A stretch of DNA of 64,000 nucleotides, taken from assembly GCA_015680685.1 (NCBI GenBank), contig MNCI01010439.1, positions 401,900 through 465,899 of the forward strand, given 5' to 3'. Numbering within the stretch: position 1 is the first letter of the stretch; each line of letters begins with the position of its first letter. Shown in pieces: positions 43,301 to 53,119 of this stretch. A program made the position numbers and the translations under genes. This DNA is from Gnetum montanum. Taxonomy: Eukaryota > Streptophyta > Gnetopsida > Gnetales > Gnetaceae. The notes below the pieces were generated by a model. It was given only the letters and a program-made list of their open reading frames with translations, did not search any database and was not told the origin of the DNA.

Positions 43301-46298
43301 TACTGAGAATAAAAATCCTCAAAGGCTTGCTGAAGACCAAACATAACAGTGGATCTGATAGCTCAACTTCAAGGAGTTTGGATTTTAACTCATTTTAAAC
43401 TCAGCATATCAAGAAAGGATATCAAGAGAGAATGTCTCTGATACCATGATAGAGAGAAAAGAGGATTTCTCTTGTAAATTGTGCCTCCCGTTATGAGAGA
43501 CAGCTTCCATAAAAAATGGAGTTCTCATCCACCCCATGCTGACTGATGCATGGGAATATCCACTGCTGTGTCCGGTGTGACAAGATTAGTTGCAACTGTC
43601 TAAACTGCGTTTCTCCTGCTGGTCTGTTTAGTGGTTTAATGGCGTTTGTCATGGTACCTTAACACATTTAATCCAAGTAAATGCCACAAGTGAAGCTTGA
43701 ACTCACAACCTATTGGTTTGCAAGCCAGTGATTTACTATTCAGCAATGCTCATCCTGCCAAGGTGGGGTTGGTCAGTGGATGAGTGAAAGCCTGACCTCT
43801 TTTGAGTGGCTGTGCCCAGGCTCTAATCCAGGTCTTAAGACTTGAGAAACAAGTACCTTACAATCACTTCAAGTGGTGGTCCCTAATAAAACAGTGCTTA
43901 GATTAGCTGCATTTAAAACTTTTGTCACATCTCTCTATCTATAAAAGATAGAAACACTAGTTGGAGATTCTCTTTATTTCAAACATTTGCCAGGTGTTTC
44001 CATTAAGCTGTCGGTTGAAGTTTTATGAAAAGTGTGATTTGTTTGTTCGTGAAACCTATGCCTAAAAAGTGGAAATATTCTGAGGCATGGATTTCTGCCA
44101 TGAGGGTGAGTCAATCTTTGTATTTAGAATGCATGTTCAAGGCTGCCCATTGATATTTTAAGAAATGAAAACATACTCATCTAAATTGATTTCACTCTCA
44201 AATTTGAAAATCATAGTTAGAAATACAAGTGAACTAGATTTCACTATAAACTATTTCTGGGCTAGTAGGTTTCTCTGATACAGCGGTATAACAAGTCATT
44301 TAATCTTAGGTCATTTATAATTTGGCTTTGAATAAACACCAGTTAAATTGAAATATATTTTAATACTACATACAGCTACCAAAAGAATATTTTGCTGCTA
44401 CTAGTATCAAGTTGCATGTTAAATGTGCACATCTTGCGCTTTTTTCATGCGTGTAGTTAAGGTAGTTGTTGGTTGAACTTGAAAATTTTATCTTTGGAGA
44501 TAAATGCCACAAGGACTTGTAAGAATTACAAAAAGTTTTTATGCTCATTTGCAACAATGTTAAATGCAATGCAAGGGAAAATCTTTTACAACTGAGAAGA
44601 AGAATATAGATTTTTTAACATTGAATAAGGTTACCAGTTGAATTGCCAGTTGTGATTGAAATCGCGACCTCGTATTAGAGATACTTCAGCAATGAGTGCA
44701 TAACTAATTCAACTATGCTAATGTTTTATCTTTGAGGTAGGCAGTTCCATAGATGGAAAGCACTGGATTTCCCTTTTCTCAGAACGATCAAACTGAAAAC
44801 TTGCAAAATACCTAATATTTTGGATGAAGAGCATGTAAATTTTCTGTTACATCAATATTTTAATTAGTAGTAACAGCAGCACTTTCTTCTGACAGACTCT
44901 AACTCATTTTTTGACAGATATACAAGGCCCAGCGCAATGTTGTACTTTCAGTCAGTGCATGTTTGTTATATTGGTAAGCCAGTTGACCTTTGTACTTTCC
45001 GCCCAAACATAAAAAGGAGTCAGTTTAGTTGATGTTTAGAGTAGTATTCTTAGTATACGTGATTATTTATGAACTAGTGATATAGTTTAAGTTGCAGCAA
45101 TGAAGGACGTAAATCAAATGTTTCTCATACTTTGTTTTTAAAAATCCATTTTCCTTTATATTTTTGTATTTTAATGCAACCTGCGTTCCTTGGTTTAATT
45201 TCCATGTAAATGATGAAATATTAGGCGATAGCAAATGGAAAATAAATTCACTTTATAGAGTCACTGCTATGAATGTATATGATGCAAGGGCATCTTAACC
45301 ATTCATGGCTATCTGCATGATCATATTATCCTTAAGATGAGGAGAGAGAGATTGTAATTGGCTTAGATCCACGTGTGATGTAGGGAATTTTTGATTCCTG
45401 GAAGTTGCTTGATTCTACATAATGCTAGAGACTAAGTGGAAGCCTTATTCTTTGAACTTTTATCATAATTGACGTCGGTTTCGTTGCTAAGTGAAAGAAA
45501 CATGGATGTGGCTTTGTGAGTATTCAAGTACTTGAAAAGAATTGAACAGCTTCTATTTCCTGAATATCAATATAGTTTTTGAAAACAGGAGCAAAGATTT
45601 TTATTGGAGGCTGGAGAGCTGCCAACTTTAATTCCTTTTCATGCCGATCCTATGAAAGCGTTCTTTCTTGAATTAGTTAGTTAACATGTGCGTTGTGCTA
45701 AGCTGAGTGACTTGCGTATGGTTGGGTTAACCACATCTCCATAGGGATTGTTAAAGTTAAAATTATACTTTGAGCCCTGCTTAAAGGCTATTATATTGTA
45801 ATTAATTGATAATAATGTGAATGGATCACACAAGGGCACTACATGTGGAGCATTCGGGGATGCCAGAGGGCATTCACAGGTGGGCTGATATTGCAGCCAA
45901 ATTGGTTTTGACGGTAAAATATCGGCGCTTGGTGGGAAATTTTGGGTAGGTGTAGGCCTCCTCATGCTTCTGAAAAGATTGAGAGATTGCTATAGACCGA
46001 TCATCTGTGGAGCCGTCATCCAATTAACTTTTTAATAATGTGATTCACATGGTAACTGCTTCTTCTATTTATTTCATGTAGGCCAACGGAGCAGCAAAAT
46101 CTGCATTAAGTAGATTTTAGAGATACAGCACGAAGTATATCGAGGGCGATACAACATTTTGAAAAGTTTTTATTTTTTAAAAATACTTCTTAATGGCTTT
46201 CCTTTTTATTTCAATGCAGGATTCTTGTTCGGATATGCAAATACCATACCGAGATTGACGAACTTGAGGAAGAGGTTAAGAGACGAAAAAATGAGTAG
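31197..46298 (+). CDS. BAP31-like ER membrane protein, four exons, 129 aa
   Basis: Exons 31197-31368, 40419-40501, 44918-44973 and 46220-46298 join through GT-AG introns of 9,050, 4,416 and 1,246 bp. They give 129 residues without a stop. The protein starts MALQWLILTYVVAAEA and carries the family hallmark DIYWKNEHRLMC at residues 58-69, followed by ERDRYEKSIYKAQRN. This matches plant B-cell-receptor-associated 31-like proteins, where 129-residue short forms exist. Three hydrophobic spans are visible (about 3-22, 34-57, 93-110), then a short charged tail EIDELEEEVKRRKNE that could start a coiled coil. Arg-Lys at -4/-3 is a weak ER-retrieval-like motif. Known relatives are ER membrane proteins linked to cargo export and quality control; the role here is inferred. 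It is the only clearly intact gene in the window. Confidence 0.93.
31369..33096 (+). other. intron 1, proximal part without recognisable elements
   Basis: AT-rich intron sequence with no LTR, LINE or tRNA-like match that I can support. Open frames on both strands around 32068-32338 mirror each other and look like chance. Confidence 0.5.
33097..35440 (+). repeat. diverged local duplication in intron 1, second copy split by a LINE
   Basis: Copy 1 (about 33097-33420) and copy 2 (33953-34056 continuing at 35306-35440) share ordered blocks: CTATTTCTAA, AAAGTTTTACCTCTAGA against AAAGTTTCACCTCTAGA, TTAATTTAGTATAAGATAAA against TTAGTTTAATGTAAAATAAA, then TTTTAATGATTA followed by TTTACCAAAATT and ATTTGATTTTGAA. 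The LINE 34083-35305 lies between the halves of copy 2. Confidence 0.5.
34083..35305 (+). mobile_element. RTE-type LINE, 5'-truncated, degenerate
   Basis: The plus-strand reading, with shifts, gives FGFRPRRSSMQVIFLL, then MIFMDLKKAYDRVP (34270-34310). FVNDIILVDESKRVLAVKME holds the catalytic box with FVND in place of FADD, followed by KISRSKMKYMECTFSG. The distal region has APIQEKIKESFCRWFDHV. The element ends in ATGTAGTTGGGATACAACTA and a (GATGAT)n tail at 35273-35298, the end form usual for plant RTE LINEs. GAGTCACACTAC is doubled near its left edge. Confidence 0.75.
35523..35588 (+). repeat. tRNA-derived SINE-like sequence
   Basis: ACTTGGTTAGAGCATG (A-box region), GGCTTGTGGTTTACAAGTCA (anticodon arm) and AAGTTCGATTCC (a near-perfect B-box) are spaced as in a tRNA. 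It lacks a full acceptor stem, so it is a SINE head or tRNA relic rather than a working tRNA gene. Confidence 0.5.
36186..36835 (+). pseudogene. copia gag remnant with zinc knuckle
   Basis: It starts MDSNMALVQKFDRSFYGLWK, the usual copia gag opening (substrate-like F-x-G-x-x-Y/L-x-x-W). After frameshifts and stops it ends with CWKCGRRGHVKKD at 36770-36808. The last zinc-binding Cys is missing, with GAC where TGC is expected. Confidence 0.65.
37885..38185 (+). repeat. cluster of ACCACGAGTTGTGGT-like quasi-palindromes
   Basis: Diverged copies occur near 37893, 37936, 37968, 38008, 38100 and 38160, spaced 30-90 bases apart. The best copy, ACCACGAGTTGTGGT, has 5-bp inverted arms. Similar copies lie at 28407-28610 outside the gene. 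Origin and role are unknown; it may be an internal repeat of the copia element. Confidence 0.45.
38328..40130 (+). repeat. 3' LTR of intron 1 copia element, split by an insertion
   Basis: LTR sequence 38328-38448 resumes at 39853. The interruption is bounded by TGGAGTCCAC on both sides. Without it the LTR is about 400 bp. Confidence 0.62.
38449..39852 (-). mobile_element. poly(A)-tailed insertion, probable retrocopy, minus strand
   Basis: About 1.4 kb, visibly more GC-rich than its surroundings. It is flanked by TGGAGTCCAC (38439-38448 and 39853-39862). On the minus strand it ends CTCTTTTCAAAAAAAGAA next to the duplication, as expected of LINE-driven retroposition. Its minus-strand reading gives, with stops, DLEDGPFYTN, then QGDHTLFHGVWIVLTEAVIA, then VSFYAFTTEKHSS, and later a Glu/Gln/Arg-rich part that looks helical. 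I do not firmly recognise the parent. The first part faintly resembles the domain of plant transposon-associated proteins with FY and G-x-W motifs. Confidence 0.55.
40419..40501 (+). CDS. BAP31-like gene, coding exon 2
   Basis: An 83-bp exon follows TTGATTCAG and ends AAATCG before GTGAGC. It completes Asp58 and encodes IYWKNEHRLMCTSEVC and VLERDRYEKS, the lumenal or loop signature of the family. It ends in phase 0. Confidence 0.93.
40790..41660 (-). pseudogene. copia integrase remnant
   Basis: The minus-strand order fits copia integrase: SCYDCCKNKRTDSSIDLSD, DVWGFAPISSHLG, then YYPFVDDYSKFT (41404-41440), a degenerate DNGGE region, then GCACYVH-type CVCYVHCTNE, NVVFLGLCFLSKRLALF, and a tail with LSFMENLWI. 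Catalytic Asp survives in FVDDYS; the second site is shifted. Several stops are present. Confidence 0.7.
42390..43106 (-). pseudogene. copia gag remnant
   Basis: The open part 43106-42867 begins MDAGKSEYVGLEKFQLRKF. Further along the minus strand (about 42460-42410), CKS-stop-KEFGHLASQC preserves a CCHC knuckle except for its second Cys (TGA). The spacing C-x2-C-x4-H-x4-C is kept. Confidence 0.62.
43431..43446 (-). other. primer-binding site, tRNA-Met type
   Basis: The minus strand reads TGGTATCAGAGACATT, an exact 11-base match to the tRNA-Met complement, one base inside the LTR end CTCTCTATCA. Confidence 0.82.
43447..43665 (-). repeat. 5' LTR of intron 2 copia element
   Basis: On minus it starts TGTTAAGGTACCATGAC and ends TTTTCTCTCTATCA next to the primer site. 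Length and position fit a short copia LTR. No second copy is in the window, so the start is inferred from TG alone. Confidence 0.5.
43682..43757 (-). repeat. tRNA-like (Ala-type) SINE or relic
   Basis: The minus strand reads ATGAGCATTGCTGAATAG, then ACTGGCTTGCAAACCAATAG (anticodon loop CTTGCAA, anticodon TGC) and GTGAGTTCAAGCTTCAC (B-box and T arm). The stems are imperfect. Confidence 0.45.
43761..43832 (+). repeat. tRNA-like (SINE-like) sequence
   Basis: GGTTGGTCAGTGGATGAG resembles an A-box region and CCCAGGCTCTAATCC a B-box. It lies head to head with the minus-strand tRNA-like unit at 43682-43757. Confidence 0.35.
44650..44722 (-). repeat. tRNA-like (SINE-like) sequence
   Basis: The minus strand reads TTAGCATAGTTGAATTAG, then an anticodon-arm-like CTAATACGAG, then GGTCGCGATTTCAATC at the B-box position. 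CpGs remain in the T arm. Confidence 0.4.
44918..44973 (+). CDS. BAP31-like gene, coding exon 3
   Basis: A 56-bp exon follows TTTGACAG and ends TATTG before GTAAGC. It encodes IYKAQRNVVLSVSACLLY and two bases of Trp104, the start of the third membrane span. Confidence 0.92.
44974..46219 (+). other. intron 3 of the BAP31-like gene
   Basis: This 1,246-bp GT-AG intron has no transposon hallmark that I can name. A patch at about 45845-45965 keeps CpGs. A 94-codon minus-strand frame there (MRRPTPTQNF start) has no recognised family and is probably chance. Confidence 0.6.
46220..46298 (+). CDS. BAP31-like gene, coding exon 4 with stop
   Basis: It follows TTTCAATGCAG, completes Trp104 and encodes ILVRICKYHTEIDELEEE, then VKRRKNE and TAG. 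RICKY followed by an acidic-basic helix is conserved in the family. Confidence 0.92.
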
Positions 46299-46425
46299 TT
46301 TTTCAAGGATGACGTTGTGCGCATGAAGAGATATTTCATTTTAGGGTTTTTCGTGTATCGAACACAGATTTTCGGAGCATTTGAGTTTATGGTTAACATA
46401 GAATAAATTTTCTACTGCACTATGT
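46299..46425 (+). terminator. 3' UTR with polyadenylation signal
   Basis: AATAAA at 46402-46407 lies about 105 bases after the stop. T-rich sequence follows, a normal plant poly(A) layout. Confidence 0.55.
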
Positions 46426-47058
46426 TTATCATTCATGAACACTGACGCATTACCTGTATATGCCTCTATGTTTCATGTCATCTTTCCTCCTTTCCGCTCG
46501 AGATATATCTGTTCAATGAAAAGTTATATTATAGCAAAAAATAAAAGCAAGGTTATTTCAAACGAGTAAACACTGGGCAAATTGAGGGGTATAGTTAAAT
46601 ATGATTGAAACCTTGGTAATAATCTACTATTCGAGATCCAAAAATATGTAGCAGTATAACACTTGAAGAAGCAATGAAATCAACATGCAAGTAAAATGGA
46701 TTATGTGTATATTATTGAGCGATTGACCTTGACACCATCACCAACCAATGAATGTATAGATGTCATGGAAGTTATGAAGAGCATGGTTGACCTGCAAAAT
46801 ATGTTATCTTAAGAACACTAAAACACGCATATAAACATATAGCCAAACTCTCCAAGAACCAAGAATCATATAAGGATCAAAGTTCAAATAATGCAATGAG
46901 CACTTATCAAAGCAAGCAATACCAAACTTGAAATGCCAATGAGAAGATTAATGAAATGAAATTAAGACAGAAGAATGCATATAACTAGGACCTAAGAGGT
47001 CAATAATATAAGATAAAGATCATAAAATGATTGATAAGGAAAATAACCAAGTGGTCAA

Positions 47059-47160
47059 GGTTTAGTCCACTCGCATGCATTCATGCCAAGATTAAGTATT
47101 CAACTTGGAGGTTTAATCCACTCACATGCATTCATGCCAAGATTAAGTATTCAACTTGGA
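47059..47160 (+). repeat. two-copy 51-bp tandem duplication
   Basis: The copies 47059-47109 and 47110-47160 differ at only two bases, both G/A. Such high identity among decayed repeats implies a recent duplication. Confidence 0.85.
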
Positions 47161-48862
47161 AGACCCAAAGGAGAAAACAATGAATTCAGAAAAGGTAAAA
47201 AATTTGACAAGGTTCTATGAAGCTTTGAAGTTAAAAAAACTAAGTTCCAAGCCAAAGCAAAGGATTAAAATCCATATAAATTAAGTTTATGGTATTGTTG
47301 GGCTCTTAGGAAGACATCTATAGAAATAGGAGATGTCCATAGGAAATCTATAAGGGAAAGGAGATGTTTACATACAAGCTCATACATCTTTGATAGGCTA
47401 GGAACATCTATGTAGAGATGTTTCTAGATTGGAGGAGATGTATTTGGTAAAGTAGAGACATCTTTGGAAGACATCTCTAGGTTGGGGAGGATATCTGACA
47501 TGGGATGAGACATCTTCCTAGGTGGCTTTGCTTGTAGGAGAGATGTCTTTCCAAGATCAAGATGTCTAGAATGAGCAAGTTGAAATTCAACTGAGAAGAT
47601 ACCAAAGCAATAGGAAAAGATAGAGAGATCATAGGTTTAGAATCTAATAACCTAGTAGTAAGAACCAAAGGGGAACAAAGAAAACTACTCGTAGAATCAT
47701 ATTATAAAAGCTCAAATTGACATAAATCGAGAATGGTAAATTCACAATGAATAAAATCTTACCCACATGACTTAGATCACAATACAAACTATGAGAAAAG
47801 GATTCATTTAATCCATTATGAAAATAAGGAATCAAAATAATGCATGATAAGATTTTAGGATTGATATAAAGGAAAAATAGATCTAGACAAAGATATCAAA
47901 GATGTATGAAAATCCCAAGATTCTAAACTATCCATTGAATGAAACTAAATGATATTCTCTTCAAACCCAAGATTGTACTAAACAGGAATTACAATAGTAC
48001 TAAACATTTACTTATAAACAAAAGTAGTTCATAAATGGAAAAACACAATACCATAAAATTTTTGGAATAATTCTCATAAAACCCATGCCTAAAATCAATA
48101 GAAATTGCGGTACCATCAACCATGGATTCCATACATACCAATCATTTAGTCTAATAGTTTAACATGATCAAAACAATACTTATTAGTCCACAAATAATAT
48201 CATAATAATTCAAAATTTAATATTACTAAATCCATCTAATGAATGTGCATAAACCTACAAATGTAAATGGAAAAGAAGCCAAGATTAATCACATATGAAT
48301 TTGCACAAAGAAATCCACAAGAGAAGAGAGTAACACTGCACAAAGACTTAAGTAATAGCATAACCTATCGAAAATCTAATGGCATCTCCACTAGCTTCAA
48401 TATCCCATAGCACCTCTCATGAATTTTCAAAGTGCATGGAATGAAAAAGTTATGGTAGTTTGAATCGAACATTGACAAAAACCAAGGAACGGGAGAAAAC
48501 AATCAATTACCAAAACAAATGTTAAACTAAAAGAATATTTCCATAAGTTCTTTTCTTCTTAAATGTAACTTTTTGTCTTCTAATGTAACCTTGACACATA
48601 CTAAAACAATTAATAAAGAAAATTTCATAAAACCACTATTTTCAAAATATTCTAATAGGCCTCTTACAATAAAAAATGAAAACTAGTTTAATTAAATATA
48701 ATTTAAGTAGCTACTAACACCATGGAACAAACAAGGTTATGAAAATATAATTTAGGAAAAACTAACAAACCATAGATCATCAACCATGTCATGCTCCTAA
48801 CTAATCCTCTCATGAGATTCTCCCAAACTAAACAATAACATTAGTACACATTTGTTGAATGG

Positions 48863-49057
48863 TGTAATATATACACCAAAAGATACATAATAACATAATA
48901 TAACCATGCATCTTAAAGCTCATCAACATGAAATATTACATGCTTAACCATAAAATACATCAAACCAATAACATGCATCACACATATCCAAGCACAAGCA
49001 ATCTAATCTTCATTAAGATCATACATACTAAGAACACTAAAAATGAGGGTTATTACA
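48863..49057 (-). repeat. LTR-like unit (candidate)
   Basis: On minus it starts TGTAATAACCCTCATTTTTA, nearly the same as the start of the gypsy LTR at 63570 (TGCAATAGCCCTCATTTTTA), and may end ATTACA at 48863. No polypurine tract or primer site adjoins it. It may be a solo LTR or a longer LTR whose end I cannot place. Confidence 0.35.
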
Positions 49058-50227
49058 ACATTCGAACCTATATTATATTTTGGGATGAGGATATCAAAAG
49101 AAATCTTCAAAATAATAATAGAATATAATGGGAGAAAATTTGATTATTAAAAAAGGATTATCTTTCATTTGGATGATTTAAAATATACATGAGTTTTATT
49201 CAAATTTGAATTTGAAATTTTGGCCTTGAGAAGAACAAGATGTTTTAGAAACAAGAGTAGAGGAACAAGAAAAATACATTTTTGTATAATATGAATTACG
49301 GTATGTTGGAGATAGAAAAGATAGATTGAAAGCCTCCTTCAGATCTTTTTAGATATTTAGGTAGGAATGATGCTTCTTATACATCTTGAAAATGATGAAG
49401 ATATTATATAAGTTGGGCAATACATGAGTTTAGAAGTTAATGAACGTGATAGAAAAATAAATAAGGTGCATGTTGAATGACATAGGCCATACAAAAACTT
49501 TAAAAAGTAGTAGTTTTTAAAAATAGAAATTGACATGTAAATCTACTAGATATAGGATAGAAATATCTTTGTCCAAGTTTTGTAGTATATGGATGGACAT
49601 CAAAATTAGATGGCATAATTCTAGGTTAATATAAATAAAAAGGTAACAAGTGTAGTTGTAGATCTACTATAGAAAATTTCAAGGAGAAAAATCTTTAAAC
49701 CAATGTAAAGGAACCATTATATATTTAGAGAATTATTGTAAATCGTTGAAGGGTCTATATAATGTTATTTGTAAAACTTATAAAAATAGTACAAAAAATT
49801 ATGATTTTGATTGAAGCCTTATGATTTTCTTAATGTTTGTAATCAAATGAGAATTAGATTTAGTAAAATACAATTGTTAGATAAAATGTTTTTTTCCCAG
49901 ATTACATAGTCATAGTAGTGTTCCAATTCATAAAAATTGAAATACTCAAATATATATTTAAATGATAAATCAAACTGTACTCCTAGAATAACTAAAAGAC
50001 TTACCACTAAAATAAGTTTATGATGAAACTTTCTTGAATAAAGCAAGGTAAACATAGTTATTAATAATCTCACATGGATGATGGGAGTCTCTCCAAAAGA
50101 TAATAAAAACAAATGATAGGAACTAAGTCAACTAAAATGAGAAATGGATATTGGCGAGATTTATTCTTTCGAATCATGCTTTCTAGTAAGTTAAATCATT
50201 TTAATAAAAATGAATGATTCTCAGGGA

Positions 50228-51042
50228 TAGTGATGAATCATTTGACTGGTTGAGTCAATGGGCATGTGTCAACATGGTTTGATGTGTCAATGCATTGTAA
50301 TGTCATGCCTATTGAAATACATGTACTCATCACATTTATGATACGTGAAGTCAATAGCCAAGATCTTGTAGTTTTCTTAGCCTAGAGTTAGAATATTTTT
50401 TGAGTGCCAACAGTAGGACTTCAAGGATTATATGGATCCTTATTCAAGCATCATTGTACCTAGACACTTTGATGTGACAATAATAAAGATGAGATTCTTG
50501 AAACTCCTTGTAGCACTTAGAATAGATTAATGTTTATTTCCATGCACTTTATTATTTATGCAATTTACATTCTTGTCCTTAGTAGTTAATGCACTTAATA
50601 AAACACATAAGTATGACCACTTCAAACATACCATTTAACGCTTGGTAATCCTTTGCTATGCCTGGCGATAGACACTTGGTAACCTAGTAGTGTTAGCATG
50701 AGTTCAAGATGTGTACGGAAAGTGGGCCCAAATGCTTATGTTAGGTTAGTTAGATTAAGGATCATTTGATGGTTAAATAGTTAATTTTTAATTAATTATC
50801 ATTATTTCATACTTCGATTAAATAAATAAAATATAAAATATAATAAATATCATGTGCCTTGACTTACACTTAACCATAGAAATGAGCTTACACAAGTGAA
50901 AGCCAAGAAGACAACAATCATAATTCTCATGCTAGTATCTTTGTCTATCGATACACTTAGGGGCTAAGTCCATGGAATTTGACTAGATTGTCGTGAATGC
51001 TTGTCATTTGTATGGTTGAGCAGAGGGACTACTTGCTTCTCA
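50228..51042 (+). repeat. 5' LTR of second Athila/Tat-family element
   Basis: It starts TAGTGATGAATCA and ends TGCTTCTCATCA-like sequence before the primer site. It aligns with the LTRs at 4677 and 15731 through blocks such as GTTAGAATATTTT, TTCAAGCATCATTGTACCTA and CTTATGTTAGG. The TATA box of the first element is not kept here. Confidence 0.78.
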
Positions 51043-51046
51043 TCAT

Positions 51047-51064
51047 TGGCACTGTTGTTAGGGA
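51047..51064 (+). other. primer-binding site, tRNA-Asp type
   Basis: TGGCACTGTTGTTAGGGA differs from the tRNA-Asp complement TGGCGCCGTTGCCGGGGA only by C-to-T or G-to-A changes. Confidence 0.8.
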
Positions 51065-51229
51065 TTTAGTCTAGTTGAGTGTGCTAAATAGGAAAGATGG
51101 TGTATCCTATAAGAACATTGTAAAAATCGTTAATGACAAATCATTAAGAATATAAAAACAAACACACAGTGTTATTAAACAAAGACTAATATGGCTTCTT
51201 CTTGTAGGGAGAGATTCCTAAAATGTAGA

Positions 51230-53110
51230 TGCCCCAACAATTCTATGTTGTCTACACCTATCCTAATCCTTACATGCTAGACTTCACCTTCATCCTACTT
51301 TAGGATGAACAACTGTGTTGGAGGGATATGGAGGATAACATTGTGTTGCCTCCCGACTGATTAGTGCCTAAAATGTTAATGAACAATCTAATCCACTATA
51401 ACATCGTTGAATTTAATTTAGAATACAAATTCCCTGATCCCCTTTATTGACCTTATCATCCTATAGATGCCCAATGGAGGAAGGATTGACAAATGGAAGC
51501 ACATTATAAAACTTCAAAAGGCAAGAGGTTCCCTAAGCAATTATTCTTGTAGTACACAAAGAAGGTGAGGACTTCTTTTCGGGAGCTTTCCAATACATAG
51601 ATTCTCCTTCTTTCTTTGATGGGCAGGCCCTTAATCAATGGTTGTAGTCAACTATGAACAACCTTGATGATGGAAAGAATGGCTCTCAAGACTAGGGTGC
51701 CTCTAAAGATGCTAGCTACAATTGATCACCCAAAGGCAAGAATAATGACAAGCACCAAGACAAAGACAAATATTAGGAATGAGATAGGGGCCAAAGAAGG
51801 GAATCTCACAAGCACTGCTCTAGTGCTAATTCTTCTTCTTCTTCACCCTCATCCACATCCTCATCATCTTCCTCCTTCAACTTCGATAGCAGATAATAGG
51901 AAGAACAATAAGGATCATGATGGTGATGAATAGTAGGGTAGGGATGATCGTAGATCTTGCTAACACAATAGAGACTAGGGATAGGAACAATAGTAAGAGA
52001 AGGAGCATCATAGAGCAAGAAAGCACAGTAGGACTCATTGTAGGCATCATGGCCATGACAGGGACCACTGAGACTATTATAACTATGATGAGCCTTTACT
52101 AGCTACAAGGAACATCCTGAATATTTTAGAGGCTATCAAAATCCCTACCAGCCACTTAAAGGATAACTACATCAAATTGTTGGATATGAATAATATCCTC
52201 AAAATTGAAGGTGGATATAATTCAAATCCACAAAACCATTTGCAAGCCTTCCATGATGACTATGCCTTGCAAAATGTTGAGAACAAATGACAAAACTTGT
52301 TCCCTGGGACACTCATAAAAGAAGCTGAAAGCTAATACCAGTCCTTAGAACTGGAATCTATTCATCGATGGAGTACGATGTTGAAACTATTTAATGATAA
52401 ATATCAAACATACTCCAGAGTGTCCAATTTATGGAGGAGAATCCAAGGTTACAAATAGGGCAATCATGAGCACTTGGATGTATCCCTAGGCAGGTACTAC
52501 TCCCTATTGCATTGATGCACAGGCCATGAATACCCCCAACAGGATTAGTTGCATCACATCATATATGGGCTCAGAACTGAAACAAGGAGAATCCTTGGGA
52601 CCTATGCCCAAGGAAGACTTTTTGAGCTAAGGATCCATCAGATATAAAGGCTCATAGATTAGGTGGTCAAAGAGGAAGGAGAGCTAAAGAAATGGAATAC
52701 AATAGAGATCCATCCATTCGCAAGAGAGGTCTATTTCTGTGAAAACGAGGAAAAGGTATTGCTTAATGAAATGATGTAAAGGAAAACCTTGTTGATACAA
52801 AAATCTGTTACCAAAATATCAGCTAAGGTTGACAAGATGTGGGACTCCTTGGATGAGAAGTTCCAAACCACTTCGAAGATTGCAGAGGAAAGCAGAGATC
52901 AAGGAGGTAGTGGAAGTGAATGAAGGAAGAAAAAGGATGTTAAATATGGATATCATAAAAATGAGGCTAAAGCTATAGTAGTAGAGGAGGTTGTAGATTA
53001 AGAAACTGATGATGATGGATGTGATGTTTTCCAATACGAACATCCTAAGGGATGTTGTCCAATATTGTCATACCTTTAAGAATCTAGGGTATACACTTTA
53101 AATTCTAAAT
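51230..53110 (+). pseudogene. gag region of second Athila/Tat-family element
   Basis: It parallels 5790-7500: the CACCTTCATCCTAC leader block, then a low-complexity Ser-codon run near 51830-51890, then a core (for example LQAFHDDYALQNVEN) and the end block near 53010-53060 (HPKGCCP in the first copy). Frames are short and shifted. Confidence 0.6.
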
Positions 53111-53119
53111 TGATGAAAT

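Larger units (their letters stand above)
40770..43665 (-). mobile_element. Ty1/copia element in intron 2, minus strand, 3' part missing
   Basis: From right to left: LTR (43665-43447), tRNA-Met primer site, gag, zinc knuckle, remnant of the region between protease and integrase, then integrase core. RT, RNase H and the second LTR are absent, because homology fades near 40770. The element lies antisense to the host gene and fills about two thirds of intron 2. All frames are broken. Confidence 0.72.
46426..50227. other. AT-rich repeat-derived intergenic DNA
   Basis: No gene is seen. It holds a 51-bp tandem duplication (47059-47160), a block with repeated GACATCT/GAGATGT words (47300-47570), and an LTR-like unit on minus near 48863-49057. 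The rest lacks open frames of note. Confidence 0.5.

Noticed and set aside
45681-45965. 94-codon minus-strand frame in intron 3 as an antisense gene
   Set aside because: No recognised domain, no promoter or splice evidence; single-frame openness only.
51806-52018. Acidic antisense frame ending in a run of Glu and Asp
   Set aside because: It is the reverse of the Ser-codon low-complexity run in gag, not an independent gene.
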